The notes under the pieces were generated by a model. The model searched no databases. It saw nothing but the letters and a program-made list of their open reading frames with translations, and was not told the DNA's origin. The position numbers were made by a program, and so were the translations under genes. Shown here in pieces: positions 9,353 to 18,285 of a DNA stretch of 64,000 nt. Origin of the DNA: Pseudonocardia autotrophica (GTDB lineage Bacteria > Actinomycetota > Actinomycetes > Mycobacteriales > Pseudonocardiaceae); the NCBI RefSeq assembly GCF_000717175.1, contig NZ_JNYD01000006.1, forward strand, positions 62,001 to 126,000, written 5' to 3'. Every line of letters starts with the position of its first letter. Position 1 is the stretch's first letter.

Positions 9353-10231
9353 ATGATCACCGGAAGTCTCGTCGCGCTGGTCACTCCCATGCGGGAGGAC
9401 GGCTCGATCGACCACGAGGCGCTCGACCGGCTCGTCGAGCGGCAGGTGCTGGCCGGGACCGCGGCGATCGTGTCCGTCGGCACGACCGGCGAGTCCTCCA
9501 CGCTGTCGGTCGAGGAGCACACGGACGTCATCCGCCGCACGATCGACGTCGTCGCCGGGCGGGTCCCGGTCATCGCGGGCACCGGCGCGAACAACACCGA
9601 CGAGGCCATCCACCTGACCGAGTCCGCCGCGGCGGCGGGCGCCGACGGGGCGCTGCTCGTCACGCCGTACTACAACAAGCCCCCGCAGGAGGGCCTGTAC
9701 CGGCACTTCAAGAAGGTCGCCGAGGCCGTCGACATCCCGCAGTACCTGTACAACGTCCCCGGCCGCACGGCATGCGACATGCTGCCCTCGACCGTCGAGC
9801 GGCTCGCCGAGGTGCCGAACATCGTCGGGCTCAAGGAGGCCAAGGGCGACCTGGACCGGGTTCGCGACCTGGTCGCGCTCGGGCTCACCGACTTCGCGCT
9901 CTACTCCGGCGACGACGCCACCGCCCGCGCCAGCATGCTCGCCGGCTTCCACGGCGACATCTCGGTCACCGCGAACGTCGCGCCCGAGCAGATGGCGCGG
10001 ATGTGCAAGGCCGCCATCGCCGGCGACGACGAGGAGGCCGCCACCATCGACGCGGACCTCGCCGGCCTGCACCGCGCCCTCTTCGCCGAGCCCAACCCGA
10101 TCCCGGTGAAGTGGGCGCTGGCGGAGATGGGGCTGATGCCCGGCGGCATTCGGCTGCCGCTGGTCCCGCTCGACGAGTGGCACCACGAGGACGTCCGCGC
10201 CGCCCTCCGCGCCGCCGGCCTCCTCGACTGA
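9353..10231 (+). CDS. dapA: 4-hydroxy-tetrahydrodipicolinate synthase (DapA type)
   Basis: Class I aldolase-like enzyme that condenses pyruvate with aspartate semialdehyde, the first step to lysine and diaminopimelate. Catalytic features are complete: TT in VGTTGES (residues 44-45), Tyr and Arg of YNVPGRT, and the Schiff-base Lys in GLKEAKG. Two ATGs are close together (9347 and 9353). The AAGGG site at 9341-9345 is only 1 nt from the first and 7 nt from the second, so I chose 9353 (292 residues), which also aligns with E. coli DapA numbering. The sequence (TGSLVALVTPM, GDISVTANVAPEQMARMCKAA, EPNPIPVKWALAEMGL) is more like the proteobacterial enzyme than the usual actinobacterial one. It stands alone, with no other lysine gene nearby. 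Confidence 0.88.
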   Translation: MITGSLVALVTPMREDGSIDHEALDRLVERQVLAGTAAIVSVGTTGESSTLSVEEHTDVIRRTIDVVAGRVPVIAGTGANNTDEAIHLTESAAAAGADGALLVTPYYNKPPQEGLYRHFKKVAEAVDIPQYLYNVPGRTACDMLPSTVERLAEVPNIVGLKEAKGDLDRVRDLVALGLTDFALYSGDDATARASMLAGFHGDISVTANVAPEQMARMCKAAIAGDDEEAATIDADLAGLHRALFAEPNPIPVKWALAEMGLMPGGIRLPLVPLDEWHHEDVRAALRAAGLLD

Positions 10232-10413
10232 CTCGCCCCCCACACCCTGAGGGGCACCGCGCACCCGCCCGGACCCGGTGCCGCACCCGGGAGGAGCGCT
10301 TCACACCCCGTCGACCGGGTGGGGCGCTCGGGTGGGTGTGGGACGCCGTGAGGGTCGAGGATCAGTGGTGCCACCTGGCGAGCCGACGAAACCCCTCCAG
10401 CAGCGCCCTCCTG

Positions 10414-10468
10414 TGAGCGAGTTGGCGCGCTCGTGCGGACCTCTTGCACGAGAGTGCCGCTCGTGCGG
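10414..10468. terminator. Interrupted inverted repeat between convergent genes
   Basis: A stem of CTCGTGC (10430-10436) and GCACGAG (10446-10452) around a 9-nt loop, extended outside by partly complementary GAG-TGGC and GCC-GCTC blocks. It lies between the convergent dapA and SARP genes and abuts the SARP stop, so a bidirectional terminator is the simplest reading. There is no T-run, as usual in this group. Confidence 0.5.
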
Positions 10469-12064
10469 TCAGCGGAGGAGGGCGGGATTGTCGTGGGGGA
10501 GGGCGCGGGCCCGCGCGTCGGCGGCGGCGTCGGGGTCGCCGAGGCGGGCGCGGTGGCGGGCGGCGCGCACCGCGTACTCCGCGAGCCCGGTGTGTTCGGC
10601 GCGCCGGGCGAGCAGGGCGGCCTCGCGGAGCGCGGTGTCCCGGTCGAGGTCGGCGGTGATCGCGCAGAGCGTGTCCCGCAGGTGCAGCTCGATCCAGCAG
10701 CAGACGTCGGCGTCGGCGACGAGGGTGGCGCAGGCGCCGTCGAGGGCCGTCGCGGCGGCGGCCGGGTTCCCGAGCCGTGCCCGGGCGACGGCGAGGCCGC
10801 GGCTGGTCAGCGCGATCCAGCAGGCGTCGTCGAGGACCTCGGCGAGGGTGTGGGCGTCGGCCAGCACGGCCTCGGCCTCGGCCACCCGGCCCTCCCGGAG
10901 CAGGACCTCGCCGTGCAGCACGTCGATCCACGGCCGCATCGACGTCCACCCCAGTTCCGAGGCCATCCGGCGGGCCTCGGCCACGTCGGAGGCGGCCGCC
11001 TCGTCCTCGCCGCGCTGCAGCCGGGCGCGGGCCCGCATGGCGACCGCGGCGGTGAAGGCGCGCGGCCGGTCGGCGGTCTCGGCGAGGGCCACGGCGGCGT
11101 CGAGCTCGCGCACCGCCCACTCGGAGAGCCCGGTGTCGATGAGCGCGAACCCCCGCACGTGCGCCACCCCGGCCCGCTGCTCGGGCCGCTCCCCGGCGGC
11201 GACGCCGGCACTGTCGAGCCACCGCAGCGCGGCGGTGGGGTCGCCGGTGGCCGTGGCGACGAAGCCGAGCTCGCGGCGGGCGAGGGAGGCGATGTCGGCC
11301 AGGCCCTCGCGCGTCGCGAGCCGGTCGGCCTCGCGCAGCGCGGCGGCCGCGCCGGGGTCGGTGCTGGCGACGGCGTGGACGTACCCGCGCCCGTAGTGCG
11401 CCAGCGTCTCGGCGAGCACGACGTCGTCGCCCAGCTCCCGGGCCCGCCGGACCGCGCCGGCGAGAATCGCGGTGCCGTCGCGCGCCGCCCCCGAATCCAT
11501 CACCTGTTCGCCGACGCGGACGAGCTCCCGCACCGCCGAACGGCTGGCGGGGGAGCTGCCGCGGGGCCGGTGCCGCCGCTGCAGCCGAGCACCCGCGCGG
11601 GCGAGGCCGTGCCGGCGGCCGTGCAGCCACGCGGCGAACTCCGGCACGTCCGGCTCGGCGCATTCCAGCAGCGGGAGCGTGGCCTCGGCGAGGGGCCAGC
11701 CGGCCGGGGCCCGCCCGGCCAGGACGTCGACGACGTCGACCCGGACGCCCTCGGCGATCTCGCAGGTCAGCGGGTCGCCCTCGAGGCGCACCGCGTCCCC
11801 CACGGCGCGGCGCACCTGGCTGAGCGTCCAGCGCAGCGCGGCCTGCGGGTCCTCCGCATCGGGGAACAGCAGCTCCTGGACGCGTCCGCGGGGCACCGGG
11901 CCGGTCGTGGTCAGCAGCAGCGCGAGCAGCGCCCACGGCTTGCGGCCCCGAGGGACGGGAGGGCGGGGACCCCGGGTCTCGACGCGCGGCGGCCCGAGGA
12001 GCCGGACGACGACGGCGGGCCCCTCCCCGCCGTCGTCCCCCCGTCCTGTGTCGTCCGGCTCCAT
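10469..12064 (-). CDS. SARP/BTAD-type transcriptional regulator with TPR-like domain
   Basis: 531-residue probable transcriptional activator. The N-terminus (about residues 18-95) looks like the OmpR-type winged helix used by SARP regulators (VVRLLGPPRVETRG, then RKPWALLALLLTTTGPVPRGRVQELLFPDAEDPQAALRWTLSQVRRAVG). Next comes a short BTAD-like stretch, and about 230-520 is a helical TPR-like repeat region rich in Ala, Arg and Leu. There is no NB-ARC ATPase between them, so this is a small form. Start ATG at 12064 has GGGAG upstream. No biosynthetic cluster lies beside it, so the targets are unknown; the neighbouring methyltransferase, same strand and 131 bp upstream, may belong with it. Confidence 0.75.
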   Translation of the reverse strand: MEPDDTGRGDDGGEGPAVVVRLLGPPRVETRGPRPPVPRGRKPWALLALLLTTTGPVPRGRVQELLFPDAEDPQAALRWTLSQVRRAVGDAVRLEGDPLTCEIAEGVRVDVVDVLAGRAPAGWPLAEATLPLLECAEPDVPEFAAWLHGRRHGLARAGARLQRRHRPRGSSPASRSAVRELVRVGEQVMDSGAARDGTAILAGAVRRARELGDDVVLAETLAHYGRGYVHAVASTDPGAAAALREADRLATREGLADIASLARRELGFVATATGDPTAALRWLDSAGVAAGERPEQRAGVAHVRGFALIDTGLSEWAVRELDAAVALAETADRPRAFTAAVAMRARARLQRGEDEAAASDVAEARRMASELGWTSMRPWIDVLHGEVLLREGRVAEAEAVLADAHTLAEVLDDACWIALTSRGLAVARARLGNPAAAATALDGACATLVADADVCCWIELHLRDTLCAITADLDRDTALREAALLARRAEHTGLAEYAVRAARHRARLGDPDAAADARARALPHDNPALLR

Positions 12065-12195
12065 CCCGCTCTCCCGTCCGCTGGGAAGGAGGTCAGGATG
12101 GCACCGCCCGATACGTCCGGCGTCGCCCGTTCGGCCGGTTCCGCCGTCTGCGGTAGCCCCGTTCGGCCGTGACGGGGCCGGTTCCCGCCCGCCTG

Positions 12196-13017
12196 CTAGG
12201 CCCGTTCGGCCGTCACGAGCAGGTACTCCGACTCCCAGACCCCGCCCTGCTGCGTGCGGGTGAGGAAGTCGAGGAAGGCGGCGTCGAGCTCGGCGGTGCG
12301 CGCCGGGTCGTCGGCGACGCATCCGTAGACGGCGATCGTCGGGCCGTAGTTGCGCTTCCACCACTCGCGGAAGTCCTGCGGGGAGTCGGTGACGTCGAGG
12401 GTGTAGGTGCGCTTCGCGGCGCGGAGCGTGCGGACGCCGTCGCCGAACAGCTCGCGGACGTGCTCCTCGCTGCCCCACAGCGGCGCGGGGCGGGCGCCCG
12501 GCGGGGGCGGCGGCGCGAAGGGCTTCATGGTGGCGAAGAGCTGCCCGACGAAGCCCTCGGGCGTCCAGTTGATCATTCCGACGGTGCCGCCGGACCGGCA
12601 GACGCGCAGCGTCTCGGCTGCCGTGCGCTCGTGGAACGGTGCGAACATCGAGCCCACACAGGAGATCACGGCGTCGAACTCGCCGGTCTCGAAGGGCAGC
12701 GACTGGGCGTCGGCCTCGACCCACTCCAGGTCCAGGCCGCGGGAGCGGGCGATGCGCCGGCCCCGGTCGAGCAGCTCGGGCGTCAGGTCGGAGGCGACGA
12801 CCTCGGCGCCGGCCGCCGCGGCCGGGATGGAGGCGTTGCCGGTGCCGGCGCCGACGTCGAGCACGCGCTGCCCGGGGCCGATGCCGGCGGCCTCGACGAG
12901 GATCGCGCCCAGGCCGGGGATGAGGTCGGAGGCGACGGTGCCGTAGTCGCCGGAGGCCCACAGCGCGCGGTGCTTGGGGCCGATGGTGTGGATCGGGTCG
13001 GTGGTCGGGGTGCTCAT
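12196..13017 (-). CDS. Class I SAM-dependent methyltransferase
   Basis: 273-residue methyltransferase of the UbiE/Methyltransf_11 type. SAM-binding motif I is VLDVGAGTGNASIPAA near residue 52, the acidic loop is VASDLTPELL, and motif IV is FDAVISCVGSMFAPF. The C-terminal third (REWWKRNYGPTIAVYG ... QQGGVWESEYLLVTAERA) resembles actinobacterial proteins of unknown substrate. The ATG at 13017 has GAGGAG 6 nt upstream. It reads towards the SARP gene. Confidence 0.82.
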   Translation of the reverse strand: MSTPTTDPIHTIGPKHRALWASGDYGTVASDLIPGLGAILVEAAGIGPGQRVLDVGAGTGNASIPAAAAGAEVVASDLTPELLDRGRRIARSRGLDLEWVEADAQSLPFETGEFDAVISCVGSMFAPFHERTAAETLRVCRSGGTVGMINWTPEGFVGQLFATMKPFAPPPPPGARPAPLWGSEEHVRELFGDGVRTLRAAKRTYTLDVTDSPQDFREWWKRNYGPTIAVYGCVADDPARTAELDAAFLDFLTRTQQGGVWESEYLLVTAERA

Positions 13018-13108
13018 GGTGGCTCCTCGTGTCGGTGGTGCCGGTCACGGGGAGCGTGGCGGGGGAGCGTGTGCGGAACCGTGTGCGGAGGAGGAATCGG
13101 CGCAGGGC

Positions 13109-13114
13109 TACCCT
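13109..13114 (+). promoter_or_regulatory. -10 element of leaderless radical SAM gene promoter
   Basis: TACCCT ends 8 nt before the GTG at 13123. There is no ribosome binding site before the GTG, which supports a leaderless start here rather than at an upstream in-frame codon. Confidence 0.6.
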
Positions 13115-13122
13115 GGGTTCGC

Positions 13123-15072
13123 GTGAGCGCCGTGCTGTCAGGGTCCGTCTTCCCTGCCCTCGAACCGTTGCTGCCGCGGGTGTCCAAGCCCGTGCAGTAC
13201 GTCGGCGGCGAGCTGAACGCGCAGACCAGGCCGTGGGAGTCCGCCGAGGTCCGGTGGGCGCTGCTGTACCCGGACGCGTACGAGGTCGGCCTGCCCAACC
13301 AGGGCGTCATGATCCTCTACGAGGTCCTCAACGAGCGCGCCGACGCCCTCGCCGAACGCTGCTACGCCGTCTGGCCGGACCTCGAGAAGCTCATGCGCGA
13401 GCACGAGGTCCCCGCCTTCACCGTCGACACCCACCGTCCGATCGCCGCGTTCGACCTCCTCGGCGTGAGCTTCTCCACCGAGCTGGGCTACACGAACCTG
13501 CTGACCACGCTCGACCTCGCCGGCATCCCGCTGCACGCGGTGGACCGGGACGAGAGCCACCCGGTCGTCGTCGCCGGCGGGCACGCCGCCTTCAACCCGG
13601 AGCCGATCGCCGACTTCGTCGACGTCGCGGCGCTGGGGGACGGCGAGGAGGTCGTCGGCGACATCACGGACGTCGTCAAGGCGTGGAAGGCCGAGGGGCG
13701 GCCGGGGGGCCGCCGCGAGCTGCTGCGCCGGCTGGCGAACACCGACGGCTGCTACGTCCCCTCGTTCTACGAGGTGGAGTACGACACCGCGATCACCGCC
13801 GTCACCCCGGCGGAGGGTGCCCCGGCCACGGTCCAGAAGCGCACGACGTCGGACCTCGACGAGTGGCCCTACCCCAAGGCGCCGCTGGTCCCGCTGGCCG
13901 AGACCGTGCACGAGCGGGCGAGCGTGGAGATCTTCCGCGGCTGCACCCGCGGCTGCCGCTTCTGCCAGGCGGGCATGATCACCCGCCCGGTGCGCGAGCG
14001 GTCGCTGCAGGGGATCGGCGAGATGGTCGACGCCGCGGTGCGGGCCTCCGGGTTCGACGAGGTCGGCCTGCTGTCCCTGAGCAGCGCCGACCACTCCGAG
14101 ATCGCCGACATCACCAAGGGCCTGGCGGACCGCTACGAGGGCACCAACACGTCGCTCTCGCTGCCGTCGACCCGCGTCGACGCCTTCAACATCGACCTCG
14201 CCAACGAGATCAGCCGCAACGGCCGCCGCTCCGGCCTCACCTTCGCGCCCGAGGGCGGGTCCGAGCGGATCCGCCGGGTGATCAACAAGATGGTGTCGGA
14301 GGAGGACCTCATCCGCACCGTCTCCGAGGCGTTCGCGCAGGGCTGGCGGCAGGTCAAGCTCTACTTCATGTGCGGGCTGCCCACCGAGGAGGACGAGGAC
14401 GTCCTGGAGATCGCGGGCATGGCGCACCGGGTCATCCAGGCCGGCCGCGCCGCCTCCGGCCGCAACGACGTCCGCTGCACGATCTCCATCGGCGGCTTCG
14501 TCCCCAAGCCGCACACGCCGTTCCAGTGGGCGGCGCAGGCGCACCCGGAGGTCGTCGACGCCCGGCTGCGGAAGCTCCGCGAGGCCGTGAACAGCAACAA
14601 GAAGCTCGGGCGCAACATCGGCATGCGCTACCACGACGGGCAGCCCTCGCTGATCGAGGGCCTGCTCGCCCGCGGCGACCGCCGGGTCGGTGCCGTGATC
14701 GAGCGGGTGTGGCGCGAGGGCGGCCGGTTCGACGGCTGGTCCGAGCACTTCTCCTACGAGCGCTGGATCACCGCCGCCAAGGCCGAGCTGGAGCCGCTCG
14801 GCGTCTCGCTGGAGTGGTTCACCACCCGGGAGCGCGAGGAGGGCGAGATCCTGCCCTGGGACCACCTCGACTCCGGGCTGGAGCGGGACTGGCTCTGGGC
14901 GGACTGGCAGGACGCCCTGTCCGGGCGGGAGCAGGACGACTGCCGCTGGACCCCGTGCTTCGACTGCGGGGTGTGCCCCTCGACGGGCACCGACATCGAG
15001 GTCGGGCCGAGCGGCACGACGCTGCTCCCGCTGACGGTGGTGAACCCCGTCGGACGGGAGCTGGGTGGCTGA
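13123..15072 (+). CDS. TIGR03960-type B12-binding/radical SAM family protein
   Basis: 649-residue iron-sulfur enzyme. A cobalamin-binding-like N-terminal domain (VRWALLYPDAYEVGLPNQGV, then LLGVSFSTELGYTNLL and VVAGGHAAFNPEP) is followed by the radical SAM core with CTRGCRFC (CxxxCxxC) near residue 273 for the 4Fe-4S cluster. A further Cys cluster near the end (CRWTPCFDCGVCPS) could bind metal. This matches the TIGR03960 family, usually found with or fused to a TIGR03936 (DUF2344) protein; here that partner is at 18286-19107. The reaction is unknown; a link to RNA or ribosome modification has been suggested only from neighbourhood. GTG start chosen from the leaderless promoter. Confidence 0.87.
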   Translation: MSAVLSGSVFPALEPLLPRVSKPVQYVGGELNAQTRPWESAEVRWALLYPDAYEVGLPNQGVMILYEVLNERADALAERCYAVWPDLEKLMREHEVPAFTVDTHRPIAAFDLLGVSFSTELGYTNLLTTLDLAGIPLHAVDRDESHPVVVAGGHAAFNPEPIADFVDVAALGDGEEVVGDITDVVKAWKAEGRPGGRRELLRRLANTDGCYVPSFYEVEYDTAITAVTPAEGAPATVQKRTTSDLDEWPYPKAPLVPLAETVHERASVEIFRGCTRGCRFCQAGMITRPVRERSLQGIGEMVDAAVRASGFDEVGLLSLSSADHSEIADITKGLADRYEGTNTSLSLPSTRVDAFNIDLANEISRNGRRSGLTFAPEGGSERIRRVINKMVSEEDLIRTVSEAFAQGWRQVKLYFMCGLPTEEDEDVLEIAGMAHRVIQAGRAASGRNDVRCTISIGGFVPKPHTPFQWAAQAHPEVVDARLRKLREAVNSNKKLGRNIGMRYHDGQPSLIEGLLARGDRRVGAVIERVWREGGRFDGWSEHFSYERWITAAKAELEPLGVSLEWFTTREREEGEILPWDHLDSGLERDWLWADWQDALSGREQDDCRWTPCFDCGVCPSTGTDIEVGPSGTTLLPLTVVNPVGRELGG

Positions 15073-15595
15073 GGACCTCTCCGGGCAGCCGGCCGGGTCG
15101 CAGTCGGCGGGCACCCGGCAGATCACCGTCCGTGTCGCGGACGAGCGCGACGTCGAGGCCCTGGCGAGGCTGCGCCGTGCCTGGACCGAGGAACGGGCCG
15201 GCCGGCCGGTGTCCGACGCGGGCTTCGAGGCGGCGTTCGCGCAGTGGGCGCGCGTCGAGCAGCCCCGGCGGACCTTCTGGCTGGCCGAGATCGGCAGCGA
15301 CCGGGCCGGCTGGACGCCGATCGGCTCGATCAACGTCGTGGAGATCGTCCCGATGCCCCGGCCCGGGACGCGCGCGGGCAAGGTCGGGCAGGTCGGCAAC
15401 GCCTTCGTGCTCGAGGCCTTCGCCGATCGCGGCGTCCCGCGCGCCCTGCTGCAGGCCGTCGTCGACCACGCCCGGGACCGCCGCTACCGGCGGCTGATCC
15501 TCGCCCCGACCGCCCGCAGCACGACCTTCTACCGGCGCGCGGGCTTCCGGCCGGCGGGGGAGACCCTGCTGGTCCTCGAGCCCGGGCCGGAGTAG
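15065..15595 (+). CDS. GNAT family N-acetyltransferase
   Basis: 176-residue acetyltransferase. The GNAT fold is seen from RVADERDVEALARLRRAWTEE through IGSINVVEIVPMPRPG (strand 4) and VGQVGNAFVLEAFADRGVPRALLQ, which replaces the usual Q/RxxGxG/A loop, to TFYRRAGFRPAGETLLVLEPG. Its GTG overlaps the radical SAM stop by 8 bp, so the two are coupled. The acceptor is unknown. It converges on the kinase/flippase gene with only 4 bp between stops. Confidence 0.8.
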   Translation: MAEDLSGQPAGSQSAGTRQITVRVADERDVEALARLRRAWTEERAGRPVSDAGFEAAFAQWARVEQPRRTFWLAEIGSDRAGWTPIGSINVVEIVPMPRPGTRAGKVGQVGNAFVLEAFADRGVPRALLQAVVDHARDRRYRRLILAPTARSTTFYRRAGFRPAGETLLVLEPGPE

Positions 15596-15599
15596 CCGG

Positions 15600-18098
15600 T
15601 CAGACCACACCCCGGTGCTGCAGGTAGCGGAACATCCCGATGCCGGGCAGCACCGGCAGCCAGTAGGTCAGCAGCCGCGAGGTGAGGGTCGCGGCGACCG
15701 CGGGCGCGGGGGCCACGCCGACGGCGACGAGCCCGGCGACGAGCAGCGCCTCCACCGCGCCGAGACCGCCCGGTGTCGGCGCGATGTGCCCGAGCGTCTG
15801 CCCGACGACGAACACCACGAGCACCTCCAGCCACGGGAAGTGCGGGTCGAACGCGGCCAGGCAGGTGGCCAGGCCCAACGCGGACATCAGGTGGTACGCG
15901 GCGGCGCCGCCGAACAGCTGCGCGGCCCGCAGCGGGCGGCGGATCGCGCCCCACAGCTCGCGGACGACCTGCAGGCCGGGCCGGACGATCCGGCGCCGGC
16001 CCAGCGGCGACCCGAGCACGAGCCCGGCGAGGACGAGGATCCCGGCGATGGCGCCCAGCAGCGGCCAGCCGGTGGGGATGCGGACGAACCGCAGGGTTCC
16101 CGTGATGCCCACCGCGAAGATCCCCACCACGCAGATGACGGCCGACACCGCGCCGGTCGCCGCGAGGTTCAGCATCGTCACGCCCACGGCGAGCGAACGG
16201 CGCATCCCCAGCTTCTCCATGAACGCGATGTTGATCCCGAAGAAGCCGACGCCGCCCGGGGTGGTGCGGCCGGTGAAGGCGGCCGCGACCTGCACCTCCA
16301 CGGTGCGGCGGAAGGGCAGGTGGGTGTCGCAGGAGCCCAGCAGGGACACCGCGGACAGCACGATCGCCAGCATCCCGGTGAACACGGCCAGGGCGAGCCA
16401 CCACCAGTTGGCGTCACGGAGCAGGCCCACCGTCTCCGGCAGGTCGGCGAGCTGCGGCAGCAGGAGGTAGATCGCGCCGCCGAGGAACAGCATCGTGACC
16501 AGCGCGCGCGGCCGGACGGGGGACGGGTAGCTCGGCAGCGGCCGCCCGATCCGGTCCGCCAGGGCCTCCCGCAGCTCGCTGAACAGGTAGTGGCCCTCGG
16601 CGATCTGCTCCCGGACCCCGCGGTGCAGCGCGAGGGGCTGCAGGTAGGCCAGCGCCGCCTCCAGCCGGTCCGCGGACAGGGTCCGGTCGGCCGCCGCGAC
16701 GGTCCGGTCCACGCCCACGATGGAGACCAGCGTGATCAGTACGTCGGCGAGGTCCTGGGCCAGCAGCGCGGGGCTCGCCCCGACCTGGCCGAAGGTGAAG
16801 TTGAGCAGCCAGGGGTTCCCGTCCGCGTCGACCAGGATGTTGTCGGCCTGCAGGTCGTGGTGGGCGATGTGGGCCCGGCCCAGGACCGCGACCTGGGTGC
16901 ACACCGCGTCCAGGAGCCGGTCGTCGATCTCCCGGACCGGCAGCTCCGAGAGCGGCCGCCCCTCGACCACGCCGTGCACCAGCACCGGCGAGCCGTGCTC
17001 GATCACGCACGCCAGCTCGACGTGCGGGGTCCGCACCCCGGCCGCCTCGGCCAGCCGCGACACGTACGCCTCGTGCTCCACCTCGTGGTGGGTGCTCGAG
17101 AGCCGGGGCACGTCCTGGACGTCGATCGTGGCGAGGAGTCGCCGGAGGCGGTACCAGGGGCCGGCCCGCCGGTGCAGCCGCGCCACCGCGCGGGCCCGGA
17201 GCACCCGGCCGTCCCGGGTGGTGATGGTGAAGCGGCGGGGGCCCACCAGGTGGGCGCGCTCCGCGTGGATGTCGTCCGGGCGGAGCCCGGCCTCCTCGAG
17301 GGTGCGGCGCACCGCCTCGACCGAGGTCCGGCGGCCCGGGGCCCCGCCCACGAGGTGCGACGCCGACCCGGCGCCCCAGCCGACGACCGCGCCGGCGAAC
17401 ACCGCGAGCGGCAGGGCGCCCTGGTACACCTCCGCGAGCGCGACCGCGACCGCCACTATCCAGCCCGCGGAGGCCGCCTTGCGTGGCAGGTACGGGGCCG
17501 CGGCGGTGACGAGCGCCGCCGCGACGGCCGTGTGGGTGGCGGCGAAGGCGAACCCCTCGGGGCCCGGGAGCCGCAGGCCGGTCTCGCCCGCGAGCTCGGG
17601 CGGGACGGGCCGGTCGGGGAGGAGATGGCCGAGCGCCGTCGTCACCAGCCAGGCGACCGTGCCGGCGGCGACGAGCTGCGCCGCCGCGCGGACGTGCTTG
17701 AGGTACAGCGCGACGGCCGCCGCCCCGGCGATCCCGGCCCACGTGCCGACCCAGAGCAGTCCGGCGGCCACCGGGGCCCAGCCGGCGGGGAGGGCCCCGA
17801 TCTCCTCGAAGATCGCCGCCTCGACCGGGTTGACCGCGCCGTCGGCCGCGAGCGCGCAGAGCGTGACGACCGCGGCCGCCACCACGACCCGCACGACGTC
17901 GCGGGGCCGGCGGCCGACGGAGAACCGCCGCAGGGAGCGCGGACCGGTGGGGGGAACCGTCACGACGGGGTCCTCCGGCTGTGGTGCGGGCCCGTGCGGG
18001 ACCCGCTCCCGGGGCCCCTCGTCGGCCCGTTCCCCGACCTGCGCCCCGACCTGCGCGTCGACCCGCTCGTCGGTCCTGTCGTCCAGCCTGTCGTCCAC
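15600..18098 (-). CDS. Flippase-like (LPG synthase TM family) membrane protein with kinase-like domain
   Basis: 832-residue membrane protein with three parts. Residues about 65-235 are hydrophobic and recall a PAP2-type region (FAATHTAVAAALVTAAAPYL) without clear catalytic residues. About 250-520 is a kinase or aminoglycoside-phosphotransferase-like domain with catalytic loop HHDLQADNILVD near 412, but the usual DFG is NFTFG, so metal binding may be lost. About 540-825 is a UPF0104/lysylphosphatidylglycerol-synthase-TM type flippase domain (NWWWLALAVFTGMLAIVLSAVSL, GGVGFFGINIAFMEKLGM, LGHIAPTPGGLGAVEALLVAG). The GTG start at 18098 is uncertain, because the first 45 residues are low-complexity and no strong ribosome binding site is seen; a GTG near residue 46 is possible. 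The cargo is probably a lipid, by family inference. Confidence 0.8.
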   Translation of the reverse strand: MDDRLDDRTDERVDAQVGAQVGERADEGPRERVPHGPAPQPEDPVVTVPPTGPRSLRRFSVGRRPRDVVRVVVAAAVVTLCALAADGAVNPVEAAIFEEIGALPAGWAPVAAGLLWVGTWAGIAGAAAVALYLKHVRAAAQLVAAGTVAWLVTTALGHLLPDRPVPPELAGETGLRLPGPEGFAFAATHTAVAAALVTAAAPYLPRKAASAGWIVAVAVALAEVYQGALPLAVFAGAVVGWGAGSASHLVGGAPGRRTSVEAVRRTLEEAGLRPDDIHAERAHLVGPRRFTITTRDGRVLRARAVARLHRRAGPWYRLRRLLATIDVQDVPRLSSTHHEVEHEAYVSRLAEAAGVRTPHVELACVIEHGSPVLVHGVVEGRPLSELPVREIDDRLLDAVCTQVAVLGRAHIAHHDLQADNILVDADGNPWLLNFTFGQVGASPALLAQDLADVLITLVSIVGVDRTVAAADRTLSADRLEAALAYLQPLALHRGVREQIAEGHYLFSELREALADRIGRPLPSYPSPVRPRALVTMLFLGGAIYLLLPQLADLPETVGLLRDANWWWLALAVFTGMLAIVLSAVSLLGSCDTHLPFRRTVEVQVAAAFTGRTTPGGVGFFGINIAFMEKLGMRRSLAVGVTMLNLAATGAVSAVICVVGIFAVGITGTLRFVRIPTGWPLLGAIAGILVLAGLVLGSPLGRRRIVRPGLQVVRELWGAIRRPLRAAQLFGGAAAYHLMSALGLATCLAAFDPHFPWLEVLVVFVVGQTLGHIAPTPGGLGAVEALLVAGLVAVGVAPAPAVAATLTSRLLTYWLPVLPGIGMFRYLQHRGVV

Positions 18099-18273
18099 GT
18101 TCCCGACCCCGCCCTCGACCCCGCTCCCGGTCCGCCGCGGCCGGCGCCCGTGCCGACCGCGACGAGTGTGTCCCCGGAAGACGCGCGCCCCAACCGCCGG
18201 ATCGGGCCTCCTGGCGAGTCGGTCCGCCGGGACCGGGGTGAGGCCGGGCGCCGGGTCGGCGGCGGGCGGGGCC

Positions 18274-18279
18274 TACCCT
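18274..18279 (+). promoter_or_regulatory. -10 element of leaderless promoter for TIGR03936-type gene
   Basis: TACCCT lies 6 nt before the ATG at 18286 in the divergent gap next to the kinase/flippase gene. No ribosome binding site is present, which fits a leaderless transcript. Confidence 0.65.
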
Positions 18280-18285
18280 GCTCCC

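Noticed and set aside
10469..13048. One large fused minus-strand gene joining SARP regulator and methyltransferase
   Set aside because: The long frame is a different reading of the methyltransferase region; the methyltransferase has its own frame, start and ribosome binding site, and the regulator has its own ATG at 12064.
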